Of a DNA stretch of 64,000 bases, positions 29,536 through 40,391 are shown piece after piece (position 1 is the first letter of the stretch; each line of letters opens with the position of its first letter). Where the stretch lies: positions 168,384,366 to 168,448,365 of the forward strand of contig CM041295.1 in assembly GCA_023052935.1 (NCBI GenBank), in the 5' to 3' direction. Below the pieces are notes generated by a model. That model searched no databases, was not told where the DNA came from, and was given only the letters and a program-made list of their open reading frames with translations. A program made the translations under genes and the position numbers. Source of the DNA: Piezodorus guildinii. Its lineage: Eukaryota; Arthropoda; Insecta; Hemiptera; Pentatomidae.

Positions 29536-31362
29536 ATGGCGTCAGTTACTACATCAGAAGTATCATTTAAAGCACAGAGTGGTTGCTTTATATGTGGGGA
29601 TAAAAGACATTTCAAGGCACAATGTCCCAAAAATAAGCAGAACCGTGGAAGTAAATCTTATAATAGAAGCTTTCGTGGGAAAAGAAGAGGAACAATCCAG
29701 GGAAATACGGCAGATGTAGAAGAAGAAGTTGTAATGGTGGCCCTAAATTGTGGTAATATTAAACTATCATCTAACAATGTGTTTTTAGTCGATTCAGGTG
29801 CGAGTAACCATCTTTTTAAGGCAGAATTGGAACCCCTTTTGTCAAATGTTTCGAATCTTGATCATGATGTTGCCATACATATAGCTAATGGTGATAAGAT
29901 GTTTACTAGAAAAGAAGGTACCCTAAGAGTAACCTCTCAAGGTAGGATTGTAAACATTAAAGGTTTGATAGTTCCAGGATTAAAACATAATTTATTATCA
30001 GTGAGTGCAGTTACCTCAAAAGGCTTAAAAGTGATTACAGATTCTAAGGAGATGAAAATCTGTGGAAGAAATTTTAAGCTGAGTTGTCCACGAGTGAATG
30101 GATTGTACATATTTACTTTTGATGATCCCAGTGATAATCAAGTCAAGTGCAACATTACAAGTGCTACGGATGGAGATTTATGGCATAAACGTCTAGGACA
30201 TTTGAATCGGCATGGACTCAAAAGTTTAGGATTACCCTATAGTGACAAGAAGTGTTCGGCATGCATTGAAGGTAAGGCTACTAGACAGCCCTTTTCAAAT
30301 AATAGGAAACGCACTTCAAAGGTTGGTGAATTAATTCACTCTGATATATGTGGTCCTTTCAATCCTGAATCAGTTGAAGGCCATAGGTATATGCAGGTGA
30401 TTTTGGATGACTTCACTCATTTTGTGCATGTGAAACTTCTCCATATGAAGAGCGAAGCTGAAACAAACCTGATGGATTATATAGCGGAACTAGAAAGGCA
30501 GCAGGGTGTCCCGGTGAAGAGGCTACGTTTAGATAATGGAGGAGAATTTACGTCTAAATTTTTTCAAAAATATTGTTCAGATAAAGGTATAAAATTAGAA
30601 TATTCTTTGCCATATAGCCCTCAAATGAACGGAAAGAGTGAGAGAATGAATAGGACACTATTAGATATGATGCGTACTAAGGTATCAGATTCCGGCATCC
30701 CCAAGTTCTTGTGGGGGGAAGCAGCTCGATGTTCTGCTTATGAACTGAATAGGTCACCTACTTCAGCCTTAAATAAAGGTGAAACTCCCTCATTAATATG
30801 GAATGGCAGAAATGATCTGTCTAAACTTCGTATATTTGGTTGCCGAGCATGGCCTACCATTCTTCCTAAAGGTTCCAAATTGGATCCCAGAAGCAAGGAG
30901 GGGGTGATGGTTGGTTATTGTGGTGGTGGGTATAGGATTTGGTTGCCAGACGAGCAGAAAGTTATTAGATCTAGAGATGTGATATTCGAGGAGAGCCAAA
31001 TGCCCTATAAAGAAGTTAAAAATGTACCTATTGTCTATCATAATAGTGGTGGAAGCTATGAAGAGGGAAGGAAAAATGGTGAAGAGAATAACACTAATAT
31101 TTCAGAGCAGCCAGAAGAAACTTCTAGACCTCAGAATGATTGTAATCCAGAGCAGTCAGAAAACCCTTCAAGACTTCAGAATGAAGAATCCAATCCAGAG
31201 CATTCAGAAGAAACTTCTAGACCTCAGAGAAACCGGTCAAAACCTCATTTCCTAAATGATTATGAGTTATATAATGCATACTGTATGGTAAGCCGATCAG
31301 ATGGAGTTCCATCATCTTATGAGGATGCTAATAAAAAGGAGGAATGGCAGGAAGCATTTTAA
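29536..31362 (+). CDS. Copia polyprotein, Gag-knuckle/protease/integrase part
   Basis: 608 codons from the ATG at 29536. The protein starts almost at the Gag zinc knuckle (CFICGDKRHFKAQC, about residues 21-34), so most of Gag is missing. Next come protease (VDSGASNHLF), a GAG-pre-integrase segment (LWHKRLGHLNRHGLKSL), an integrase zinc-finger remnant (CSACIEGKATRQPF) and the integrase core (HSDICGPF, LDDFTHF, RLDNGGEFTS, SERMNRTLLDMM), including D, D and E. A Ser/Glu/Pro-rich linker with repeats of SEETSRPQ precedes the RT. The frame stops at the start of the RT, where the sequence turns error-like. Confidence 0.9.
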   Translation: MASVTTSEVSFKAQSGCFICGDKRHFKAQCPKNKQNRGSKSYNRSFRGKRRGTIQGNTADVEEEVVMVALNCGNIKLSSNNVFLVDSGASNHLFKAELEPLLSNVSNLDHDVAIHIANGDKMFTRKEGTLRVTSQGRIVNIKGLIVPGLKHNLLSVSAVTSKGLKVITDSKEMKICGRNFKLSCPRVNGLYIFTFDDPSDNQVKCNITSATDGDLWHKRLGHLNRHGLKSLGLPYSDKKCSACIEGKATRQPFSNNRKRTSKVGELIHSDICGPFNPESVEGHRYMQVILDDFTHFVHVKLLHMKSEAETNLMDYIAELERQQGVPVKRLRLDNGGEFTSKFFQKYCSDKGIKLEYSLPYSPQMNGKSERMNRTLLDMMRTKVSDSGIPKFLWGEAARCSAYELNRSPTSALNKGETPSLIWNGRNDLSKLRIFGCRAWPTILPKGSKLDPRSKEGVMVGYCGGGYRIWLPDEQKVIRSRDVIFEESQMPYKEVKNVPIVYHNSGGSYEEGRKNGEENNTNISEQPEETSRPQNDCNPEQSENPSRLQNEESNPEHSEETSRPQRNRSKPHFLNDYELYNAYCMVSRSDGVPSSYEDANKKEEWQEAF

Positions 31363-31725
31363 AGACTAAAGCTCATGAGAAGATGACACTTGGTCTGAAA
31401 GGAAGCACGAATGAATGACCCAATCACAAATATGGTTTCTCACAGTGAAGAAGATGAATCAAAAGTCCAGATTGGTAGCAACGAGGTTAAACAAACTCGG
31501 TGATTTGTATTCAATATACCATTGTTGCCGAATGGATACTGTAAAACTCTCTGTTTGCATGCATAAAACGATGGATAGTTAGACAGTTGATGCCCGCCTT
31601 TCTCAATGGTCTCATGACTAATCGTTTTTAAATACCAAAGGTAGTTTTACTCACAATACTTGAGACTTAATAGGCCACTTTATGGACTAAAAACACCGAA
31701 GTATTGTATTGAGGTGCATAGTTGC
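31363..31725 (+). pseudogene. Copia RT N-terminal part, riddled with small indels
   Basis: The DNA is recognisably the same as the clean minus-strand copy at 34977-35375 (shared words include CCGAATGGATACTGTAA and GACTTAATAGGCCACTTTATGGACT). It has a small insertion, deletion or substitution every few bases to tens of bases, so no frame survives. The copia ORF just upstream is intact. The change is abrupt. Confidence 0.8.
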
Positions 31726-34612
31726 TAAACTTTTATTATTGTGAATAGTCAGAATCGTCATTTTTAAAAGTTTTTTTCTTTGACCAAGTGCTTTCTGTTT
31801 CAAAGTTGTACATTTCAAGGAGTTACAAAATCAGACAAAAGAGAACATATTAATGATAGAAAATTTTATTCGAATGTAGTGACAATGATAACATTTGAAA
31901 TGAAACAGAAATATACACATTATTAAAATATTATAGATAATAATTTAATAGATATCATAGCTATGATTGTAGCATCAAGATTTTACAAAACTAGACTTAA
32001 TATAAAAGTAAAAAAAATATATATATAAAACTTACCATTATGACCATGTCCACGATTAAATGAAGGAAAACCATAAACATAGTTAGTATGGGGAGGGGTT
32101 CGTAGATAAAAACTGAAGTTTTCCCTCTAAGTGTAAATATACAGCAAATTTTCAGTTTTTAAAAGTTTACAAAAAGTATATAAATGAAAAAAAAAATACA
32201 TTACTACCAGTATGTAAATGAGGTTGAAACCATTTTAACAGAAAATGTATAGAATCTAAGAATCTGAGGTATTTAAAGATCATGAGGTATATAATAAAAA
32301 CAAATAAAATAAAAAATAACAAAACCTAGAACCAGTATGTTTAAAAAAATTATAATTAACAGTAAAATAAAAAATTATATATTTACACAAGCAATTTGTA
32401 CAATAAAGTGATAGAGTTATAATTTAAGGAGCACGGAAATGTTAGCATAGAGGAAAATTATTTCTCTTTGTCAGTTTAAAAAATTTACGGATACAAATCA
32501 TTTTTAATTGGAATAAATACTTCGGAATGAGAGTCGCCTTTTCTGTGTTAGGTAGGGTGACTATGTTTCAGGATAAACTCAAAATCAAAATGATGTCAGG
32601 GTATACTTCATACTATTTTGAGGAAAATGGGTTAAACGGTAGATATTGTGTATTGTGCTGATAAATTCTTTTTTTGAGAAGTTTTTGGTTCCTAGTAAAA
32701 TGAATAATTTCGGAAGAGCAGAAAGTACTAATAATTTATTTTTAGAAAGGGAGGATCTTTTTATTTTAACTAGATTCTTAATTTTTACTATGTTTTAAAC
32801 TAACGGAGATACAGGGAAAGCTAGAGGATAAGGACTATTAAATTTTTTAGATAAGATGGCAGATAGGAATGGAATACTGATCTACTATGCGTATGTACTT
32901 TGCGGGATGGATGAGGTTTCGAACGAAGTTTTAATGAGGTTCTTAAATTTAACTTGGTCAGTAAAATATTAGATTTAGGATTTTTGTTAGTCGGGTTAAT
33001 ACTTGAAATATTCGTATAAAGTTGTCAAGGACGGTTAGAGGTTCTTTGGCCTACCACATTTTCTGGTGATTGTCGTAAGGAACAATTAATTAAGGAGTAT
33101 CGGCCAGAATAATAGCTTGGTGTACCAGTAGTGGATATCAATTTCGGAATTTCTTTGAAGGACGTCGAGGAACGGAAGTGAGTTATTGATTTCTTTTACA
33201 TGGTAAATTGAGTAGATGGATGTTGAAACGAAGTCCAAGTTTAGATGGCTTGGATGAATTGGTGATCAGGAAAAGCATCATACCTATTTTTTCAATGAAA
33301 AAAATTCTCGAAAAGTTGGTTAACGGTCTAAGAGCTTGAAGGAACGATGTTGGAGAGATCAGGGCAAGACAGTTTGCCCAAGGCTAACCCAATGATTTAA
33401 AAGTCTCTACTTCTGAGCATGGTAGCCAGAGTTTATCCGCACGAATTTTGGATTAAAAGTATGAGGACTTTTATGTGGTTCCTAACCGGTCACCCAATTT
33501 TCATCATTATTTTAGAGCACGGTCTCGTAGATGTTGTAAAAGGTTTACAGCACAGTAAAGCAAAATAAATTTTGATATTAATTTCAAGATTCTCAAGAGT
33601 TGCTCATATTTGGATGTCATATGGGTTATTTGGCTGAGTTTTTGTATGGGAGTAACAAGAATGAACGAAATTAGTGGATGGTGAGTTGATATTGAAATTA
33701 TGGACGTAATGGGTTCCTGGTTATTTTTGGTAACCGTTAACATCGGAGAAGCATACTGAATTATAGGAAGATAGTTAAATGTAGTAAGAAGTGATCTTTT
33801 GGATTCGTGAGATATTTTAAATGTCGTTAACTATTCATGGTGAAGATCGAAATCCGCGTTTGGTAGGAAGTAATGATGGTTTTTGTCAGAAAATAGAAAA
33901 TTTAGTTTTCATCGTATTCTGCCCGCCATGTTTAAAACGTTTGTTTACCTTTAATACTGCACGGGTGATATTCAATATAGGTTCATCCTTTTACGAAAAG
34001 GATCGGGTTAAGGATAGGTCTTTACGTAAATTAGTAAAATGTAAAGGGAACGAAAGTTTGTAAGTAAAGGTAATAATTTAGAGTTCGGTACGAAATCATT
34101 CCTTTTTCTCAGAATCAAAGAGGTCCTGATGGATGAACTCACGTCGGTTTTAAGATTATGTATTAGTTTTTTTGCAATGTAAAAGGATATGAAGTTGGAC
34201 CTAGCCTGAATATTATTGACATGTTGAGGGAGTTTACGAGGATTATTGAACCCAAAGAGATCCCCGGAGGATATTCTATTGCGTTACAGTTTTCTTTAAG
34301 TTGTTTAAATTTATTGCTAAAATACTTTTTTTCATTTGTTTTTATGAGAAATATGATATTTATTTGCAAGATTAGTGCATGAAATCTTGTCAGTAATGAG
34401 ATTGGAATAAAGGGAGTTTAAATAATCATAATTTAAATTTTCTTTTTTATGCTTTGATAAAATCGTTTTTGTATTATGTAGGTTAAGGATGATTTTTTTT
34501 AAGACGAAAGTTGTATTTAAAACTTAGAGGGAAAAAACCTTGGTTTTTAACAGAGAACCCCTCCCCCAACTACCCTACTAGTTTATGGTTTTCCTCAGTT
34601 TCTTGGAATGGC
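31726..34612 (-). pseudogene. Error-like inverted copy of the Penelope element
   Basis: Read in reverse complement this segment follows 35930-38450 (the Penelope-like ORF) and its terminal repeats, but with frequent scattered indels. Matching landmarks are GGGGAGGGGTTCG (32093-32105) and a CACTTTATTGTACAAATTGC counterpart near 32390-32410. The degradation stops inside the terminal repeat near 34612, after which the sequence is again identical to 38550-38877. No usable ORF is present. Confidence 0.75.
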
Positions 34613-34947
34613 TCAGTAATGGTACGTTTATATATATATGTTTTTTTACTTTTATATTAAAGTCTAAAGTTCTGTAAAATTTGTTATGCTTATCATCATC
34701 AGATTATGTATCATATTATCATTATTTGTATCTATAATATTTAAGTATGTTGGTATATTTTCTGTTTTATTTCAAATGTTATCATTGTCACTACATTCAG
34801 AAGAAAATTTTCATTATCATATTAATATGTATCTCTTTTGTTCTGATGTTTGTAGCCCTGATGATGGCTCACAAGCTTGAGCCGAAACGTTGGCAAAATT
34901 AAAAACTTTTTAAAAATGACTGATTCCTGACTATTCCACCTATAATA
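34613..34947 (+). repeat. Penelope terminal repeat, copy A
   Basis: Apparently identical to 38543-38877 and, inverted, to 35470-35800. It contains the hammerhead motif at 34855-34894. It is followed by a 29-bp junction (34948-34976) that is present inverted at 35441-35469. Confidence 0.85.
34855..34894 (+). ncRNA. Hammerhead ribozyme motif (copy A)
   Basis: A complete minimal hammerhead can be read: GCC (stem I) - CTGATGA - stem II GGCTCA/TGAGCC with a 6-nt loop - GAAA - very short stem III AC/GT - cleavage triplet GTT - GGC (stem I). Short-stem-III hammerheads are known from the terminal repeats of Penelope-like elements, and this one sits in such a repeat. Confidence 0.75.
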
Positions 34948-34961
34948 GTTTCTACAGTCGA

Positions 34962-35375
34962 CTATACACCCTCAATACAATACTTCGGTGCTTTCTTAAG
35001 TCCATAAAGTGGCCTATTAAGTCTCAGAGTTTTTGTAGAACAACTTACACCTTTAGGTGGTATTATAAACACAGGATAGTCCAGTGAGCCATTGAGAAAG
35101 GCTGTTGGCACATCAACTTGTCTAATACTCCAATCGTTTTGGCATGCAAATGACAAGAGAGTTCTTACAGTATCCATTCGGCAAACTGGTGAGTAATTGA
35201 ATACACAATCACCTTGAGTTTGTTCTTCAAACCCTCTTGCTACCAATCTGGCCTTTTTGATTCCATCTTCCTTCACTGTGAAAACCCATTTAGTTGTGAT
35301 TGGGACACTTCCATTCGGTGCTTCCTCTTCAGACCAAGTGTTCATCTTCACATGTTTATAAGATGAAGAGTACAT
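34962..35375 (-). pseudogene. Inverted copia RT fragment
   Basis: 137 open codons encode the first half of a copia RT (ITTKWVFTVKEDG, KKARLVARGFEEQTQGD, VDVPTAFLNGSLD, PLYGLKKAPKY). The block ends at exactly the codon where the right copia half (38880) resumes (APKYW). It is in opposite orientation to the rest of the copia element and is clean, unlike its noisy plus-strand counterpart at 31363-31725. Confidence 0.85.
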
Positions 35376-35469
35376 ATCTTAGATGTGATGGTTTCTGAAG
35401 TTTGCGATGATGAAGTTGAGGTCCAAGTAGAGTGAATTATATTGAGGGTGTATAGTCGACTGTAGAAAC

Positions 35470-35910
35470 TATTATAGGTGGAATAGTCAGGAATCAGTCA
35501 TTTTTAAAAAGTTTTTAATTTTGCCAACGTTTCGGCTCAAGCTTGTGAGCCATCATCAGGGCTACAAACATCAGAACAAAAGAGATACATTATTAATATG
35601 ATAATGAAAATTTTCTTCTGAATGTAGTGACAATGATAACATTTTAAATAAAACAGAAAATATACCAACATACTTAAATATTATAGATACAAATAATGAT
35701 AATATGATACATAATCTGATGATGATAAGCATAACAAATTTTACAGAACTTTAGACTTTAATATAAAAGTAAAAAAACATATATATATAAACGTACCATT
35801 ACTGAGCCATGTCCAAGCATAAACTGAGGAAAACCATAAACATAGGTAGTATGGGGAGGGGTTCGTGTAAAAACCCTGAAGGTTTTCCCCTCTAAGTGTA
35901 AATACTACAG
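35470..35910 (-). repeat. Penelope terminal repeat, copy B (inverted)
   Basis: Reverse complement of 38437-38877, directly upstream of the Penelope coding region. Penelope elements often carry their terminal repeats in inverted or direct arrangement. The outer end abuts the 29-bp junction shared with 34948-34976. Confidence 0.85.
35523..35562 (-). ncRNA. Hammerhead ribozyme motif (copy B)
   Basis: Same 40-nt motif as 34855-34894 on the minus strand: core TCATCAG at 35553-35559 (complement of CTGATGA) and GTTTC at 35529-35533 (complement of GAAAC). Confidence 0.75.
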
Positions 35911-38160
35911 CTCCGTCTTAAAAAATCACTCCTTAACCTACATATCAAAGAAACGATTTTCCTCATTCAAGCAGTAAAAAAGAAAATTAATTATTTATTT
36001 AACTCCTTTTATTCCATTCTCTCTACTGACGATATTTCCTCACTAAACTCTTGCATTAATAATATCTATATTTCTCATAAATCAAAGAAAAAAAGTATAT
36101 TAGCAAATAAATTTAAACAGCTTAAAGAAAACTTTAACGCGAATAAGATATATCCTTCCGGGGATCCTGATTGGGTTCACAACATCTCCTCCGTTAAACT
36201 CCCTCAACATGTCAATAATATTCTCAGCTTAGGTCCAAACTTCAATATCCCTTTTACAAATTCAAAAAAACTAATACCATCTCTTATAACCGACCTTGAG
36301 TTCATCCATCAGGACACTCTTTTGATTCCTGACGATGAAAAACGAATGATTTCCCGTACCCGAACCTCTAATATTATTACCAATTACTTACAAAACCCTC
36401 CGTCTAACCCTTCTCCATTTTCACCTCAATTTACTAAGGACCTATCCTCTACCCGATCCTTTCTCAAAACCAATAACCATATAATAGTCACCCGTGCAGA
36501 TAAAGGAAACAAAACCGTTATCATGGACCGGGCAGAATACGATGAAAAACTAAATTTCCTTCTTTCTGACAAAACCACATACCTTCCTACCAAACGCGAT
36601 CCTACATCCTCTCTCACCACTAAATTTAACCAGCATTTAAAATATCTCCACGAATCCAAACAGATCACTCTCTCTACCTACAAAAACCTCATCTCCTATA
36701 ATTCAGTTGCTCCCCGATGTTACGGCTTACCTAAAATCCATAAACCAGGAAACCCATTACGTCCCATAATTTCAAATATCAACTCACCATCCTCAAAACT
36801 CAGTTCATTCCTTCTTTCTCCCTTACAAAAACTCAGCCAAAATAACCCATATGACATCCAAAATTCACAGCAACTCCTTGAAGAACTGAAATCCCTAACT
36901 ATTCCTCAAAATTTCATTTTAGCCTCCCTAGATGCTGTAAACCTTTTTACCAACATCCCTACTGACCGTGCTCTTAAAATAATCGATGAAAATTGGCTGA
37001 CCTTAGAACCACATACCTCCCTCAACCAATCCTCATACCTTGAATCCCTCTCTCTGTGCTGTAACTCTGGCTACCTATGCTTCCAAGAGAAATTTTATAA
37101 ACAAATTTCGGGTTTAGCCATGGGAAACTGTCTTGCTCCTGATCTCTCCAACATCGTCCTCAATCACCTTCTTGACACCGTTATACCTAACTTTTCCGCA
37201 GATATTTTTTTCATTAAAAAAATATTGTTGATGACCTTTTCCTGATCCTCAACCCCAAAGCCATCCCTAATATCTTGACTTCTTTCAACTCATACCATTC
37301 TCGACTCCAATTTACCATTGAAACAGAAAACAATAACTCACTTCCGTTCCTCGACCTCCTTATCATAAGAAATTCCGATAATTCACTATCCACTAACTGG
37401 TACACCAAACCTACTTATTCTGGCCGTCTCCTTAATTATTTTTCCTTACACCCACATCACCAGAAAATCAGTGTAGCCAAAAACCTCATACACCGTTCCT
37501 TAACACTTTCCGATACAAAATTTCACCAAGATAATTTAACCCGACTAACAAAAATCCTAAAATCTAATAATTTTCCTGACCAATTAATCAAGAACCTCAT
37601 TAAAACTTCTTCAAACCCTCACTCCATCCCCGCACACTCTCCACAAACCGCCATAGTTCCCAGTACAGATCCATTCCATACATCCCATCTCTATCTCAAA
37701 AAATTAAAAAAGTCTTATCCTCTAGCTTTCCCCATCTCCGCTTAGTTTTAAAACATAGTAACAAATTAAAGAATCTATATTCAAAACTAAAAGATCCCAT
37801 CCCTTTCCTACAAAAATCAAATTTAGTTTATCGTATTCCCTGCTCTTCCCCAAATTGTAATTCATGTTACATAGGCGAGACCAAAAACTATCTCAAAAAA
37901 AGAATTTATCAGCACAAATACACAATATCTACCCGTAACCCATTTTCCTCAAAATTATCCGAGCACGCTATATCCCTTGACCATCATTTTGATTTTGATA
38001 ATCCTGAAATCCTAGCCACCGTACCTAACTACAAAAAGCGACTCCTCTCCGAAGCTATATATATCCATATGGAAAAAGATCGAGTTCCCGTAAATCATAA
38101 AACTGACAAAGAGATAATTTCTCCCTCGTATGCTAACATCTTCCGTCTCCTTAAATTATA
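35908..38160 (+). pseudogene. Penelope-like RT and GIY-YIG endonuclease, two frameshifts
   Basis: The coding region begins near 35908 without a clear ATG (LSLGPNFNIPF near 36225-36257). It is open from 36322 to 37245 with Penelope RT motifs (YGLPKIHKPGNPLRPI, SLDAVNLFTNIP, GLAMGNCLAPDLSNIVL). At about 37226 one extra T breaks motif C: the next frame (37275-37745) continues the RT C-terminal part. A second shift near 37740 leads to the GIY-YIG endonuclease (IPCSSPNCNSCYIGETKNYL, RIYQHKY) ending near 38158. The family reverse-transcribes at a nick made by its GIY-YIG domain. This copy is inactive but only lightly damaged. Confidence 0.85.
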
Positions 38161-38436
38161 ACTCTATCACTTTATTGTACAAATTGCTTGTGTAATGTAT
38201 ATTTTATTTATTTACTGTATATTTATCTTTTTGTTTACAACACCTCTGGTTCTTGTTTTTGTTATTTATTTATTTTATTTTGTTTTTTATTATATACCTC
38301 ATGATCTTTTAAATACCTCAGATTCTAGTGTTTATAATTTTCTGTTAAAAATGTTCAACCTTATTGTACATACGGATATATTATTTTGTTTTTTCCATTA
38401 TATAATTTTGTAAAACTTTTTAAAAACAAAGATAAG

Positions 38437-38877
38437 CTGTAGTATTTACACTTAGAGGGGAAAAACCTTCAGGGTTTTTACACGAACCCCTCCCCATACT
38501 ACCTATGTTTATGGTTTTCCTCAGTTTATGCTTGGACATGGCTCAGTAATGGTACGTTTATATATATATGTTTTTTTACTTTTATATTAAAGTCTAAAGT
38601 TCTGTAAAATTTGTTATGCTTATCATCATCAGATTATGTATCATATTATCATTATTTGTATCTATAATATTTAAGTATGTTGGTATATTTTCTGTTTTAT
38701 TTCAAATGTTATCATTGTCACTACATTCAGAAGAAAATTTTCATTATCATATTAATATGTATCTCTTTTGTTCTGATGTTTGTAGCCCTGATGATGGCTC
38801 ACAAGCTTGAGCCGAAACGTTGGCAAAATTAAAAACTTTTTAAAAATGACTGATTCCTGACTATTCCACCTATAATA
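38437..38877 (+). repeat. Penelope terminal repeat, copy C
   Basis: It follows the coding region and ends CCACCTATAATA, directly before ACCGAAGTATTG, the copia sequence also found (in complement) beside the inverted fragment at about 34979-34990. The word is therefore a likely target-site duplication of the Penelope insertion. Confidence 0.85.
38785..38824 (+). ncRNA. Hammerhead ribozyme motif (copy C)
   Basis: Identical to 34855-34894 (constant offset 3930), with CTGATGA at 38788-38794 and GAAAC at 38814-38818. Confidence 0.75.
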
Positions 38878-38879
38878 AC

Positions 38880-39913
38880 CGAAGTATTGGAATGAAAGAT
38901 TTAATTCTTTTATGTTAAAATTGGGATTTAAAAGATCCCAATATGATTTATGCCTTTACTACAAGAGTAGGGTGTTCTTTGTTCTTTTTGTGGATGATGG
39001 CCTAATTACAGGGGATGAAAAGGCTATTGAAGAATTAGTGAACAATTTAAAAGGAGAGTTCAGCATTAAAGAAATGAAGGCTTCTCAATTTTTAGGGATG
39101 AAGATTGAAAGGAAAGAAAAGAAAATAAGGGTTACACAAACCCGCTTTATTGATAAACTCCTTGAAGATTATAATATGGTAGAGTGCAGGAAGGTATCAA
39201 CCCCCATGGAGGTTGGATTTAAGCTTAACGCTGATAGTCCACCTTTAGATGAAAATATACCATACAGGAGCTTGGTATGTGGACTTATGTATCTGAGCAC
39301 AACAACTCGACCGGATTTATCATTCCCAATTAGCTATTTATCTAGATGTTTAGATAAAGCTACTCAGCAGTCTTGGAAAGCTGCAAAACGAATACTCAGA
39401 TATCTCAAAGAAACTCGAGATATTGGTCTTACTTTCAAACCAAGTGAGAACCTAGGACTTATTGGTTATTCAGATGCTGACTGGGCAGGTGACATAGAAA
39501 CACGAAAGAGTGTAAGTGGCTTTGCAGCATTCTGCGGAAGCAATCCCATAGCTTGGCATTCAAGAAAGCAAGCATGTGTGGCTCTGTCAACGATGGAAGC
39601 GGAGTACATTGCAGCAGGAATGGCATCACAGGAAATTGTGAATTTAAGTGGAATAATTAGTGAGTTCAGTGGTGAAACATTAAGTGGAAAACTGTTGGTC
39701 GATAACACTAGTGCTATAGCTTTTATAAAGAATTGTGAAAACTCTAAACGAGCTAAACACATTGATATAAAATTCCATTTTGTTAAAGATCTTATTTCCA
39801 AAGAAATAATATCTGTGGAACACATCAATTCTGACCGCAATGTGGCAGATTTGTTCACAAAACCACTTGCCTTTGATAAGTTTCAAATGTTTCGGAAGGC
39901 TTTAATTAATTAA
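38880..39913 (+). CDS. Copia polyprotein, RT C-terminal part and RNase H
   Basis: Open from the insertion point to the stop at about 39913. RT motif C is the copia-type FVDDGLITG; it is followed by FSIKEMKASQFLGMKIER, TPMEVG and RSLVCGLMYLSTTTRPDLSF. RNase H follows (GYSDADWAGDIETRKSVSG, STMEAEYIAA, LLVDNTSAI, KHIDIKFHFVKDLI). These are standard Ty1/copia landmarks. The frame is clean but separated from the protease/integrase part by the Penelope-related block. Only the 3' part of RT is here, so no functional protein results. Confidence 0.9.
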
Positions 39914-40146
39914 TATATTAATGTCATTTATATATATTGTGCTAAAATTGTTATATAGAATTTTGTAATAGTATAATATTTTTACTTGTTTTGTTGTATA
40001 GAATTTTGTAATAGAATAATATTTTTACTTGTTTTGTGGTGTAGACTTTTGTAGTAGAATAATATTTTTACTTGTTTTGTATGTGAGATACAATTGAATA
40101 TTTACTTGTGTATGTATATATTTGAAAACATTCAATTGAGGGGGTG
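39914..40146 (+). repeat. Copia 3' untranslated region with short tandem repeat and polypurine tract
   Basis: Three copies of a roughly 47-bp unit containing ATAATATTTTTACTTGTTTTGT lie at about 39950-40095. The G-rich tract GAGGGGGTG (40138-40146) abuts the 3' LTR and is the polypurine tract. Confidence 0.75.
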
Positions 40147-40339
40147 TGTTAAATATCGATTGTATATGTAAAGATAGTTGTGGCACTGAACTTCCACCTA
40201 GGTGTTCAGCAGCCCAACAACAAACAGTCCAGTTGGTAGCGTCCCCTGCGCCATGTTGTTTGTATATATAGCAGTAATAAACAAGCTGTCTAGTACAAGG
40301 TTCTTTTATTCCACTGCCTAATACTCTATAACTTTAATA
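40147..40339 (+). repeat. Copia 3' LTR
   Basis: 193 bp, matching 29229-29427 except for a 6-bp deletion and a few substitutions. Followed by the GTAGG duplication (40340-40344). Confidence 0.9.
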
Positions 40340-40391
40340 GTAGGAAAAGTAACATGAAAAAAAAAAAACCTACACAGTATTATTTACAATA

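Larger units (their letters stand above)
29229..40339 (+). mobile_element. Copia-type retrotransposon split by Penelope insertions
   Basis: The 5' LTR (29229-29427) and 3' LTR (40147-40339) are near identical apart from a 6-bp indel and a few changes. The 5-bp duplication GTAGG flanks the whole. Left coding part: 29536-31362 (zinc knuckle, protease, integrase). Right coding part: about 38880-39913 (RT end and RNase H). Between them lies over 7 kb of Penelope-like DNA, an inverted copia piece and an error-rich segment. Without the insertion this would be a compact copia element lacking most of gag. Confidence 0.9.

Noticed and set aside
34686..34880. 64-codon ORF duplicated at 38616-38810
   Set aside because: It lies in the Penelope terminal repeat over the hammerhead motif, has no domain, and is repeated only because the terminal repeat is.
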